Below, one piece after another: positions 1 through 5,811 of a DNA stretch of 6,246 bases. Below the pieces are notes generated by a model. It made no database searches and was not told where the DNA came from. It was given only the letters and a program-made list of their open reading frames with translations. The translations under genes were made by a program, and so were the position numbers. Source of the stretch: Bordetella parapertussis (lineage in GTDB: Bacteria; Pseudomonadota; Gammaproteobacteria; Burkholderiales; Burkholderiaceae_C); NCBI GenBank assembly GCA_943328885.2, contig CALQBT020000177.1:1-6246 (forward strand), read 5' to 3'. Positions within the stretch are counted from its first letter, which is position 1. Every line of letters starts with the position of its first letter.

Positions 1-400
1 AGCTCTTGTCGTAGCCAGCCGCCACCATCGCAGGGATGGTGACGGTGCCAACGGCCAGCGCCGTGGCGACGCTGGATCCTGAAATGGCGGAAAACACAGT
101 GCAGGCCAGGATGGTCGCGATCCCCAGTCCGCCCCAGAAGTGTCCGACCCATGAGCGCGCCAGCCTGACGAGCGAATCCGAAATGCCGCCGACACCCATC
201 AGATTGGCGGTGATGACGAAGAACGGCACCGCCATCAGCGTGAACGGCGTCAGGCTGTTGTAGGCGATCTCGGCCGATGCCAGGATCGGGATGTCGGCCA
301 GAAGGAATCCGGCAAGCGCGCTCAGCCCCAGCGCGATGTAGATGGGCGAGCCGATCGCGAGCAGTGCCACCATCAGCACGATCGGCAGATAGTCGCTCAT
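1..400 (-). CDS. dctM: TRAP transporter large permease subunit, DctM-like (N-terminal part, cut by window edge)
   Basis: This is the N-terminal 133 residues of the large membrane subunit of a tripartite ATP-independent periplasmic (TRAP) transporter, which carries the substrate path and couples uptake to the sodium or proton gradient in the inner membrane. The reading frame is open from the ATG at 400 to the window edge. The protein starts MSDYLPIVLMVALLAIGSP, has hydrophobic segments at about residues 5-35 and 50-70, and contains the family signature SAISGSSVATALAVGT at about 105-120, followed by TIPAM and YDK. Family members are usually about 425-430 residues, so roughly 300 should lie beyond the left edge. 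The ATG overlaps the dctQ stop as ATGA, which implies translational coupling. A clear Shine-Dalgarno GGAGG lies at 412-408, seven bases upstream. The family call is firm; the substrate is unknown. Confidence 0.93.
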   Translation of the reverse strand, partial: MSDYLPIVLMVALLAIGSPIYIALGLSALAGFLLADIPILASAEIAYNSLTPFTLMAVPFFVITANLMGVGGISDSLVRLARSWVGHFWGGLGIATILACTVFSAISGSSVATALAVGTVTIPAMVAAGYDKS

Positions 401-876
401 ACGATGGCCTCCACCCGCGCCGCTGGTCGGCGCAGGCGCGACAGCGTGGCAAACAGCGCGAGAGCGAACCCGACCAGGATTGACGCGCGGGCGATCCACT
501 GTGGAAACTGCAAGACCGTGGCCGACACTTCGCCCAATGCGAGTCGCTGGTACGTGACGAGCCCGCCGCACCAGATCATCACCAAGGCGAACGACACCGT
601 CAGCAGCAGCGTGGCAAATTCGCACCAGCGCTGTGCACGCGGCCCCAGCATCTCGAGCACGATGGTCGCCCGGATGTGGGTGTTTTCGCGCTCACCCAGA
701 CCGACACCGATCAGCAGCGCCCAGACCACCAGATAGGTCACCACTTCGTCGGAAAAGCTGATCGGCAGCGACAGCGAGTAACGCGATACCACCGCCAAGG
801 TTCCGAGCGCAGTGGCGGCCAGGCCGACCGCGCCCAGCGCGAGGATGCCGATATCGCTAATGCTGCGCTTGGACAT
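397..876 (-). CDS. dctQ: TRAP transporter small permease subunit, DctQ-like
   Basis: This is the small four-helix membrane subunit of the TRAP transporter, the partner of the DctM-like protein and docking site for the DctP-like binding protein. The 159-residue product has four hydrophobic segments, at about residues 9-31, 45-61, 85-106 and 127-146. It shows the usual DctQ landmarks: RY at 32-33, an acidic pair DE at 43-44, a GLGEREN loop at 59-65 leading into HI at 67-68, and FPQW at 124-127. The frame stays open to 1158, but the added residues are an out-of-frame shadow of the lactonase gene. I therefore chose the ATG at 876, which is followed by a normal MSKRS start and preceded by a modest GGAAG at 884-880. 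It overlaps the upstream gene by 20 bp and dctM by 4 bp, so all three are probably translationally coupled. Confidence 0.93.
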   Translation of the reverse strand: MSKRSISDIGILALGAVGLAATALGTLAVVSRYSLSLPISFSDEVVTYLVVWALLIGVGLGERENTHIRATIVLEMLGPRAQRWCEFATLLLTVSFALVMIWCGGLVTYQRLALGEVSATVLQFPQWIARASILVGFALALFATLSRLRRPAARVEAIV

Positions 877-1723
877 GAGCTTCCATTTTTGCAACGGTTC
901 GCGGAGCAACGTCCAGGCGCACGGCAATGCCTTGCAGTTCAGGGCTTGGCGCAGGGTACTTCTGCATGACCAGCGCATCATGTCCGGGCACGATGTGGTC
1001 TTCGGTTGGGGCCATGTCACGCAGCCGCGAGAAGCCTGCCACCATGTCCCCGACGTTGTAGACCAGCGGCAGCGGGCGGGTGTGCTCGAAGCCTTCGTAG
1101 AAGTGCGCAACATCCGATGCGACGACCACCCAGCCGCGCTTCGTGAAGACGCGCACAAACTGCAGGCCCATGGTATGGCCGCCGACGTGATGCACCGTCA
1201 TCCCGTCGGTGATGCGTGCATCGCCGTCGTGGAAGACCACCCGGCCGTCGTACACCTGGCGCACCAATCCGGTCACCTCGTCCACCTCATAAGGGGCGCT
1301 GAACACCTTGTGGGCCATGTGCCGTCCTGTTGCGAACTGCATTTCACTGTCTTGCACGTGGAAGCGGCCGCAAGGCACGCGGTCGAAGTTGCCGGCATGG
1401 TCGTAATGAAAGTGCGTGAGGATCACGTCGTCGATCTGGTCTCGCGCCACGCCGAGCAGCGAGAGCGATTCGATCGGATCGCGCAGAAAGTCGCGCTTGC
1501 GCTTTCGCGCCATCGCCTCGTTGAAGCCGGTGTCAATCAGGCAGATGTGACCGTCTCGCTTTGCCAGCCAGACGAAATAGTCGATCGCCATCGGCTCGTC
1601 GTGCGGGTCACCGCCGAGAAAAAATTCTGGCCGGCGTCCGACGCGCGTCGCATAGCGCAGCGCGAACAACTCGTAAGGTTTGGGGTCGGGCCCGTCGTCC
1701 CGGTGCTCTATTTTGGTTTTCAT
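857..1723 (-). CDS. Metallo-beta-lactamase-fold hydrolase, N-acyl-homoserine-lactonase-like (AttM/AiiA type)
   Basis: This is a 288-residue cytoplasmic metallo-beta-lactamase-fold enzyme resembling the N-acyl-homoserine lactonase / gamma-butyrolactonase group. The dinuclear metal site looks complete: HFHYDH at 104-109 (H104, H106, D108, H109), H183 in GGHT, D204 in VASD and H248 in PGHD. No signal peptide is visible. The likely reaction is opening a lactone or other cyclic ester, but the position three residues after D204, where AiiA has a catalytic-site tyrosine, appears to be H207. Quorum-quenching activity should therefore not be assumed. The gene follows the cyclase gene after 19 bp and its end overlaps dctQ by 20 bp. 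No convincing Shine-Dalgarno precedes the ATG at 1723, so translation may depend on ribosomes arriving from the upstream cistron. Placement in a transport/catabolic operon favours a metabolic role. Confidence 0.87.
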   Translation of the reverse strand: MKTKIEHRDDGPDPKPYELFALRYATRVGRRPEFFLGGDPHDEPMAIDYFVWLAKRDGHICLIDTGFNEAMARKRKRDFLRDPIESLSLLGVARDQIDDVILTHFHYDHAGNFDRVPCGRFHVQDSEMQFATGRHMAHKVFSAPYEVDEVTGLVRQVYDGRVVFHDGDARITDGMTVHHVGGHTMGLQFVRVFTKRGWVVVASDVAHFYEGFEHTRPLPLVYNVGDMVAGFSRLRDMAPTEDHIVPGHDALVMQKYPAPSPELQGIAVRLDVAPRTVAKMEAHVQAQH

Positions 1724-1737
1724 GGCTTGTCTGTTTG

Positions 1738-1749
1738 CGCCATCAGGCG
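1738..1749 (-). repeat. Short GC-rich inverted repeat enclosing the cyclase-gene stop codon (copy A)
   Basis: The minus strand reads CGCC-TGAT-GGCG, a perfect 4-bp inverted repeat whose 4-base centre contains the TGA stop of the cyclase gene overlapping an ATG (TGATG). With one more flanking base, the 13-mer CCGCCTGATGGCG occurs identically at the end of the copy 1 dehydrogenase gene. It may be a mini-hairpin at the stop codon or simply chance in GC-rich sequence. Confidence 0.4.
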
Positions 1750-2486
1750 GATGCGTCGATAGTGCGGGCCAGTATGCGCGCGGGGCTGCCGTCTGCGCCC
1801 TCGATGTTCAGCGCGCCGCAGATGATTTCCACGCGTTGTCCGGCCAGCACGCCAAAGTCGGCCAGGTTCTCGGCGATCAGCACGCCGTTGCCCAGCAAGA
1901 CCTTGTGTACCGGCCAGTCGAAATCGGGCGCACGCCTGGGCAGCGCCAGATCGGGGGTCGCAAAGTCGACGCCCAGCAACTTGATGTCTTGTGCAAGCAG
2001 CCATTCGGCGGCTTCGACCGTCAACGCGGGATTGTCCAGATACTGGTCGGTACCGAACCGGCTGGCCCAGCCGGTGTGCAGCAGCACCATGTCGCCGGGT
2101 TGCGCCAGCGGACGCATGGCCGCGAGCATGTCCACAGATATTTCATCAAAGCGGCCTACGTCGAGCGCCCACACCACGCCTTGCCCGTGCAGCTTGCCGA
2201 GCGGAATCTGGTCGAATGCGGGTCCGTCCATGAACAAGTGCAGCGGCGCATCCACGTGCGTGCCGATGTGGCACACCATCTCGATCTGGGTGATGTTGAG
2301 CCGATCCTTCGGCATGCTCGTGATGCGTCCATAAGACGGCTTGGGAAACACGTGCGGCACCGGCAGTTCGTTGTGAAGGCGGTGGCTCAGGTCGTGCCAT
2401 GCGCCGGTGGCACGAGGGATCGGCCGATCTGGCCAATGCCGCCAGCCGTGCCAACCCAGCCGCCCATTCGATTCAATGTCGCACAT
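1743..2486 (-). CDS. Cyclase family metal-dependent hydrolase (kynurenine formamidase / isatin hydrolase-like)
   Basis: This 247-residue protein belongs to the 'cyclase' family, which includes bacterial kynurenine formamidase and isatin hydrolase. These are metal-dependent (Zn or Mn) hydrolases of amides, cyclic amides and esters. The signature HIGTHVDAPLH lies at 73-83 and supplies H73, H77 and D79 as metal ligands plus H83. Further family landmarks are GVD at 172-174, H194 in VHKVLL, and the NGVLIAENL stretch at 200-208 with E206. Length is normal and no signal peptide is seen. The start at 2486 follows the upstream gene by only 9 bp, and its Shine-Dalgarno GAGG overlaps that gene's stop codon, so coupling is likely. 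Beside a lactonase-like enzyme and dehydrogenases, it probably hydrolyses a ring or side chain of the imported compound. The substrate cannot be told from sequence. Confidence 0.88.
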   Translation of the reverse strand: MCDIESNGRLGWHGWRHWPDRPIPRATGAWHDLSHRLHNELPVPHVFPKPSYGRITSMPKDRLNITQIEMVCHIGTHVDAPLHLFMDGPAFDQIPLGKLHGQGVVWALDVGRFDEISVDMLAAMRPLAQPGDMVLLHTGWASRFGTDQYLDNPALTVEAAEWLLAQDIKLLGVDFATPDLALPRRAPDFDWPVHKVLLGNGVLIAENLADFGVLAGQRVEIICGALNIEGADGSPARILARTIDASA

Positions 2487-2495
2487 GGTCGCGCC

Positions 2496-2870
2496 TCAGA
2501 GCGGTTCGGCCATGACTTTGCGTGCGATGCGAAACGCTTCGCCGCCGGCTGGGACGCCGCAATAGATGGCCGCCTGCACCAGCACGGCACGGATCTCTTC
2601 CATGGTGCAACCATTGCGTCTGGCGGCGCGCATGTGGATCTCTAACTCGGCCGGTCGATTCAGCGCGATCAACATGCCGATGTTGATCATGCTGCGGGTC
2701 TTGCGAGGCAGGTCGTCATTGGCCCAAACCGTGCCCCAGCAGTATTCCATCGCGATGTCCTGGAACGGCGACGTGAGGGCGTCGGCGTTGCGCAGCGCGT
2801 TGTCGACGTATTCGTCGCCCAGCACCTCGCGGCGCACTTTCATTCCACGGTTGTAGGTATCCGAATGCAT
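2496..2870 (-). CDS. Carboxymuconolactone decarboxylase family protein, PcaC-like
   Basis: This is a 124-residue single-domain protein very like PcaC, the gamma-carboxymuconolactone decarboxylase of the protocatechuate branch of the beta-ketoadipate pathway. PcaC-like stretches are RREVLGDEYVD at 13-23, FQD at 36-38, RKTRSMINIGMLIALNRPAE at 56-75, H79 in ELEIHMRAARRNG, and VQAAIYCGVPAGGEAFRIA at 98-116. The AhpD-type CxxC redox motif is absent; the cysteines (C44, C88, C104) stand alone. A decarboxylase or lactone/keto-acid enzyme is therefore more likely than a peroxidase. The ATG at 2870 has an excellent AGGAG six bases upstream (2881-2877). No other protocatechuate-pathway genes are visible, so it may act on an analogous intermediate of this operon's own pathway. 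The family call is strong; the true substrate is uncertain. Confidence 0.9.
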   Translation of the reverse strand: MHSDTYNRGMKVRREVLGDEYVDNALRNADALTSPFQDIAMEYCWGTVWANDDLPRKTRSMINIGMLIALNRPAELEIHMRAARRNGCTMEEIRAVLVQAAIYCGVPAGGEAFRIARKVMAEPL

Positions 2871-2892
2871 CTGTCACTCCTGTTGTGTCAAT

Positions 2893-2904
2893 CGCCATCA
2901 GGCG
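2893..2904 (-). repeat. Short GC-rich inverted repeat enclosing a dehydrogenase stop codon (copy B)
   Basis: The same CGCC-TGAT-GGCG inverted repeat as at 1738-1749, again with the stop codon of the upstream gene (copy 1 dehydrogenase) in its centre. The 13-base identity CCGCCTGATGGCG extends one base into the coding side. The two flanking genes are not homologous, so the match does not come from gene duplication. Confidence 0.4.
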
Positions 2905-3809
2905 GGTTTGGCGGGGCAGGCTCCGAAGAGTTTCACCCCGGCCCATTTTTCGATGGTGCGGGCCACATCCGTCATGTCCTGGTTAGGGCCACCTTGGCTC
3001 AGCGCGTGGTGCCAGATCTGGCGCGTCGTGTTGCCCGACCACATCGGTATCTGCATCGACTCGCCCACGTCCACGCACAGCGTGACATCCTTCAGACTCA
3101 GGTCCAGGCCGAAGCCGATCGGCAGGCCGGGCAGCACGCACTGCGGCACCTTGTGTTCGGTCGCGCTGTTTTTGCCGGTGCTGGCATTGAGTACATTCAG
3201 CATGGTCTGCGGGTCCAGTCCTGACTTGATGCCGAGCGCCAGCGATTCGCAAGTCGCTGCCAGCGCGGTGGCCGACAGCAGGTTGTTGATCAGCTTCATC
3301 ACCTGGCCCATGCCCGGTTCGCCGCCAACATAGAAAACGCTCTTGCCAAAGCAGCGCAGCAAGGGCTCAATTTCGTCGTACGTTGCTTTGGGGCCCGACG
3401 CCATGACGGTGAGCGCGCCCTTGCCCGCGCCGTGAACGCCACCGCTCACCGGTGCATCGAACGCAACGATCTTGCGTTCGGCCAGTTTCTTCGCCACGCT
3501 CTTGGCTGCATCCGGGCCGCTCGTCGACAGGTCGATGAAGATGCGCACCTTGACTCCGCCGATGACGCCGTCGCTGCCCAGCGCAACGCGCTCGACTGCC
3601 GCCGGGGTGGGCAGGCTTGCCAGCACCACCTCGCACTGGGAGGCGACGGCGTGGGGCGAATCCGCCCACTTGCCGCCGTTCGCGGTGAAGCGCTCGCGGA
3701 TGCCCGGTACGATGTCGCAGCCCATCACTTCGTGACCGGCTTCGATCATGCGCATGGCCATCGGAAATCCCATGTTGCCGAGCCCGATGAAGCCTATGGT
3801 GTTGCCCAT
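2898..3809 (-). CDS. NAD(P)-dependent beta-hydroxyacid dehydrogenase (3-hydroxyisobutyrate dehydrogenase family), copy 1
   Basis: This is a 303-residue beta-hydroxyacid dehydrogenase, the group that includes 3-hydroxyisobutyrate dehydrogenase, tartronate semialdehyde reductase and L-threonate dehydrogenase. The N-terminal Rossmann motif GLGNMG is at 9-14, and D32 after the second strand suggests NAD over NADP. Substrate-site motifs are complete: STS at 95-97, DAPVSGG at 118-124, the catalytic lysine K172 with N176 in KLINN, and SLKD at 238-241. It would interconvert a beta-hydroxyacid and a semialdehyde or keto acid in the cytoplasm. The ATG at 3809 has AGGAG six bases upstream (3820-3816). 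It lies 32 bp after a second, clearly different member of the same family. The stop codon sits inside a short GC-rich inverted repeat that recurs at the end of the cyclase gene. Exact substrate is unknown. Confidence 0.92.
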   Translation of the reverse strand: MGNTIGFIGLGNMGFPMAMRMIEAGHEVMGCDIVPGIRERFTANGGKWADSPHAVASQCEVVLASLPTPAAVERVALGSDGVIGGVKVRIFIDLSTSGPDAAKSVAKKLAERKIVAFDAPVSGGVHGAGKGALTVMASGPKATYDEIEPLLRCFGKSVFYVGGEPGMGQVMKLINNLLSATALAATCESLALGIKSGLDPQTMLNVLNASTGKNSATEHKVPQCVLPGLPIGFGLDLSLKDVTLCVDVGESMQIPMWSGNTTRQIWHHALSQGGPNQDMTDVARTIEKWAGVKLFGACPAKPA

Positions 3810-3841
3810 TGCTGTCTCCTGGAATGTGCTGCAGTTGACGA

Positions 3842-4714
3842 TCAGCGCGCAGCGTTGATCGATTCGAGTGTTTCGTAAATGGCGGCCACGTCTTTTTCAG
3901 GGTCAGCGTTCACCGTCATCGCGAACAGCTTGCGCAGTTCCTGTCCGGCGAATGGCGCAAAGCCCGCGTCGTTCATCAGCTTGAGCGCCAGGCGCAGATC
4001 CTTGTCGGCCAGCGCAACCGAGAAATTCGGGCTGAAATCGCCCTTTCGGATCTTGGGAAAGTTTCGGTTGAGCGAATAACTCTGCGCCGAACTCTTGGTC
4101 ATCACCTCGTACAGCCGGTCGGGCGAGATGGCCATCTTCGACGCTGCCAAGAAAGCCTGCGAAACCCCCACCATGCCCCACAGCGCCACATAGTTGTTCA
4201 GCAGCTTGGCGATGCAGCCGCAGCCGGCCGGTCCGACGTGTTCGACCTGCTTGCCGATGTCGGCCAGCACCGGCCAGACGCTTTGCACGGCGGCTTCGTC
4301 ACCGCCCACCATCAATGTCAGTTCACCGGTCGCCGCACGTGAGGGCCCACCGCTGACTGGGGCGTCGATATAGGCAACAGTGCGGGCCGCAGCGGCCTGG
4401 CCCATGGCTTGCGCGGTGTCGGGATCGTTCGTGCTGAGGTCGATCACCACGCTGCCCACCGCTGCATGGGCGAGCACATCAGTCATGACCTGGCGCACCG
4501 CCTCCGGCGTGGGCAAGGACAGCACGATAACGTTGCATTCCGTGGCGATCTGCTGGATCGAAGCAGCGCCCTGAGCGCCTGCATCGATCGCACGGTTTTG
4601 CTGCGACGCGCCGGCATCGAAAGCCAACACGGTGCGGCCGCAGCCGATGAGTCGCCGGGCCACGGGCAAGCCCATATTGCCCAAACCGATGAGGCCGAGT
4701 CTGCTGGTCGTCAT
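3842..4714 (-). CDS. NAD(P)-dependent beta-hydroxyacid dehydrogenase (3-hydroxyisobutyrate dehydrogenase family), copy 2
   Basis: This is a second, non-identical member of the beta-hydroxyacid dehydrogenase family, 290 residues from the chosen start. Counting from that start it has GLGNMG at 10-15, an aspartate at 33 after the second beta strand (NAD-type), ST at 94-95, DAPVSGG at 117-123, the catalytic lysine K170 with N174 in KLLNN, and KD at 238-239. All key residues are present, so it should be active. A GTG at 4723 would add three residues, but I prefer the ATG at 4714, because the G-run at 4727-4723, which includes that GTG, is well placed as its Shine-Dalgarno. It follows the binding-protein gene by 25 bp. 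Two family members in tandem may handle successive steps or the two stereoisomers of one hydroxyacid; this is inference. Confidence 0.9.
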   Translation of the reverse strand: MTTSRLGLIGLGNMGLPVARRLIGCGRTVLAFDAGASQQNRAIDAGAQGAASIQQIATECNVIVLSLPTPEAVRQVMTDVLAHAAVGSVVIDLSTNDPDTAQAMGQAAAARTVAYIDAPVSGGPSRAATGELTLMVGGDEAAVQSVWPVLADIGKQVEHVGPAGCGCIAKLLNNYVALWGMVGVSQAFLAASKMAISPDRLYEVMTKSSAQSYSLNRNFPKIRKGDFSPNFSVALADKDLRLALKLMNDAGFAPFAGQELRKLFAMTVNADPEKDVAAIYETLESINAAR

Positions 4715-4722
4715 GGCGTGCA

Positions 4723-4727
4723 CCCCC
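4723..4727 (-). promoter_or_regulatory. G-rich Shine-Dalgarno-like run that decides the start of the second dehydrogenase
   Basis: A run of five G on the minus strand ends eight bases before the ATG at 4714. The run contains the first base of the competing GTG at 4723, which would itself have no Shine-Dalgarno at a proper distance. This supports the shorter 290-residue product. Confidence 0.5.
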
Positions 4728-4739
4728 GCATTGCCGCGC

Positions 4740-5753
4740 TCAGCGGCCGACCGATTTGCGGGCGAGCACGGCTGAAGCGCTCAGGCCGGTGGACTCTAGA
4801 AACGCACGTTCGGCAGGCATGGCCAACTCAGTGAACTGTCGCATGTCGGCTGCAGGCACGCGGTGGACTGTCGCGCCATTGGACTTGAAGCGCTCGATCG
4901 CTGCATCATTGATCTTGTCGAGTTCGCTGTCCTGCCACTTGCGCGATTCGTCCATCGTGTCGGTCATCACTTTCTGCATGTCGGCTGGCAGCTTGTCCCA
5001 GGCTTTCTTGTTCATGATGACCACATAGGGCAGGTACTTGTGGTTCGAGAAAGTGACGTTCTTGGTGAGCTCCCATCCCTTGACCGAGTCGAGCCCCGAC
5101 ATCGTGGTCTCCAGGCCGTCGATCACGCCTTGCAGCAGCGCGGTGGGCACTTCGGGCCAGGCCATCTGGGTGGGCTGCGCGCCGAACGCCTTGAGCGTTC
5201 GCTCGACGATCGGGTTGCCGACGATGCGGATCTTCTGGTTGTTGAAGTCAGCGGGCTTGGTGACGAGCTTGGCCTTGGACGAAGTTGCCCAGATCCAGGA
5301 GCCGACGTTGTAATAGCCGACGACCTTCACGCCCAGCTTGGCTTCGTATTCAAGCTCGAGCTGCTTGCCGAAGTCGCCACTGAGCAATTTGCGATATTGC
5401 TCGTAGTCGATGCCCCACATCGAGGGCAGTTCGAACACCGCCGAGGCGGGCACGACCGACGTCAGCAGACTGCTGGGCGGTGCGGCCAGATCGACAGTGC
5501 CGGCGCTCACCGCGGGAATCGCGTTGGCGTCGTTGTAGAGCTGGGCGCTCGGAAAAACTCGGATGTTGATCTTGCCGTTCGATTTTTCCTTGGCCAGCGC
5601 CGCCCACTTCTGGTAGGCCTGGACCTTCACGTTGCTCGGCGGCGAGTCAGCGGAAAAGCGGAAGTTGTAGGTTTCGTCGGCCATCAGTGGGCCGCTTGCA
5701 GCCAGCACAGCGAACATGGACGCGTACTTTGTGAGGTTTTTCAAGCTGATCAT
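4740..5753 (-). CDS. dctP: TRAP transporter periplasmic solute-binding protein, DctP family
   Basis: This is the 337-residue extracytoplasmic binding protein of the TRAP transporter, first gene of the operon. It begins MISLKNLTKYASMFAVLAAS, a typical Sec signal peptide with lysines at 5 and 9, a hydrophobic core at about 11-24 and probable cleavage after MA at 24-25. The mature part has the family pattern: PSAQLYND at 68-75, KIRIVGNP at 174-181 whose R177 matches the conserved carboxylate-binding arginine, FGAQPTQMAWPEV at 190-202, and LLQGVIDGLET at 207-217. The frame runs open to 5927, but I chose the ATG at 5753 because of the signal peptide and the AGGAG at 5767-5763, nine bases upstream. 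The conserved arginine implies an organic acid ligand. Its membrane partners are encoded about 3.9 kb downstream, after five enzyme genes. Confidence 0.94.
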   Translation of the reverse strand: MISLKNLTKYASMFAVLAASGPLMADETYNFRFSADSPPSNVKVQAYQKWAALAKEKSNGKINIRVFPSAQLYNDANAIPAVSAGTVDLAAPPSSLLTSVVPASAVFELPSMWGIDYEQYRKLLSGDFGKQLELEYEAKLGVKVVGYYNVGSWIWATSSKAKLVTKPADFNNQKIRIVGNPIVERTLKAFGAQPTQMAWPEVPTALLQGVIDGLETTMSGLDSVKGWELTKNVTFSNHKYLPYVVIMNKKAWDKLPADMQKVMTDTMDESRKWQDSELDKINDAAIERFKSNGATVHRVPAADMRQFTELAMPAERAFLESTGLSASAVLARKSVGR

Positions 5754-5762
5754 TGGAAATGT

Positions 5763-5767
5763 CTCCT
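5763..5767 (-). promoter_or_regulatory. Ribosome binding site for dctP
   Basis: AGGAG on the minus strand ends nine bases before the ATG at 5753. It decides this start over the longer open frame that reaches 5927, which runs through the aldehyde dehydrogenase remnant in another frame. Confidence 0.75.
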
Positions 5768-5786
5768 GGGTTGAATCTGGTCTTGT

Positions 5787-5798
5787 GCCCGCACGGGC
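5787..5798. repeat. Perfect inverted repeat in the dctP leader
   Basis: GCCCG-CA-CGGGC has 5-bp arms and a 2-bp centre, about 20 bases upstream of the dctP Shine-Dalgarno. In RNA it could form a small 4-bp hairpin with a 4-base loop near the ribosome landing site, or it could be a protein-binding palindrome. No function can be assigned. Confidence 0.3.
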
Positions 5799-5811
5799 TC
5801 GCCCAACACAT

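Noticed and set aside
877..1158. N-terminal extension of the DctQ-like protein back to 1158
   Set aside because: The extra 94 residues are an out-of-frame reading of the lactonase-like gene; a normal DctQ start is at 876.
812..1762. Long plus-strand open frame of 316 codons
   Set aside because: It lies entirely opposite the convincing lactonase-like gene, shows no recognisable family, and its residue pattern (many His, Val, Arg) is what antisense of GC-rich coding DNA gives.
1680..2645. Long plus-strand open frame of 321 codons
   Set aside because: It is antisense to the cyclase-family and PcaC-like genes, has no domain and no ribosome binding site worth noting.
2716..2946. Minus-strand open frame of 76 codons overlapping the PcaC-like gene start
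   Set aside because: It is out of frame with the PcaC-like gene, and its later part is an Arg-rich shadow sequence without family resemblance.
4715..4723. GTG start at 4723 for the copy 2 dehydrogenase
   Set aside because: The ATG at 4714 has a better-placed G-rich Shine-Dalgarno and the usual short distance to the Rossmann motif; the GTG remains possible.
4863..5774. Long plus-strand open frame of 303 codons
   Set aside because: It is an antisense shadow of the dctP-like gene, which has a signal peptide and full family motifs.
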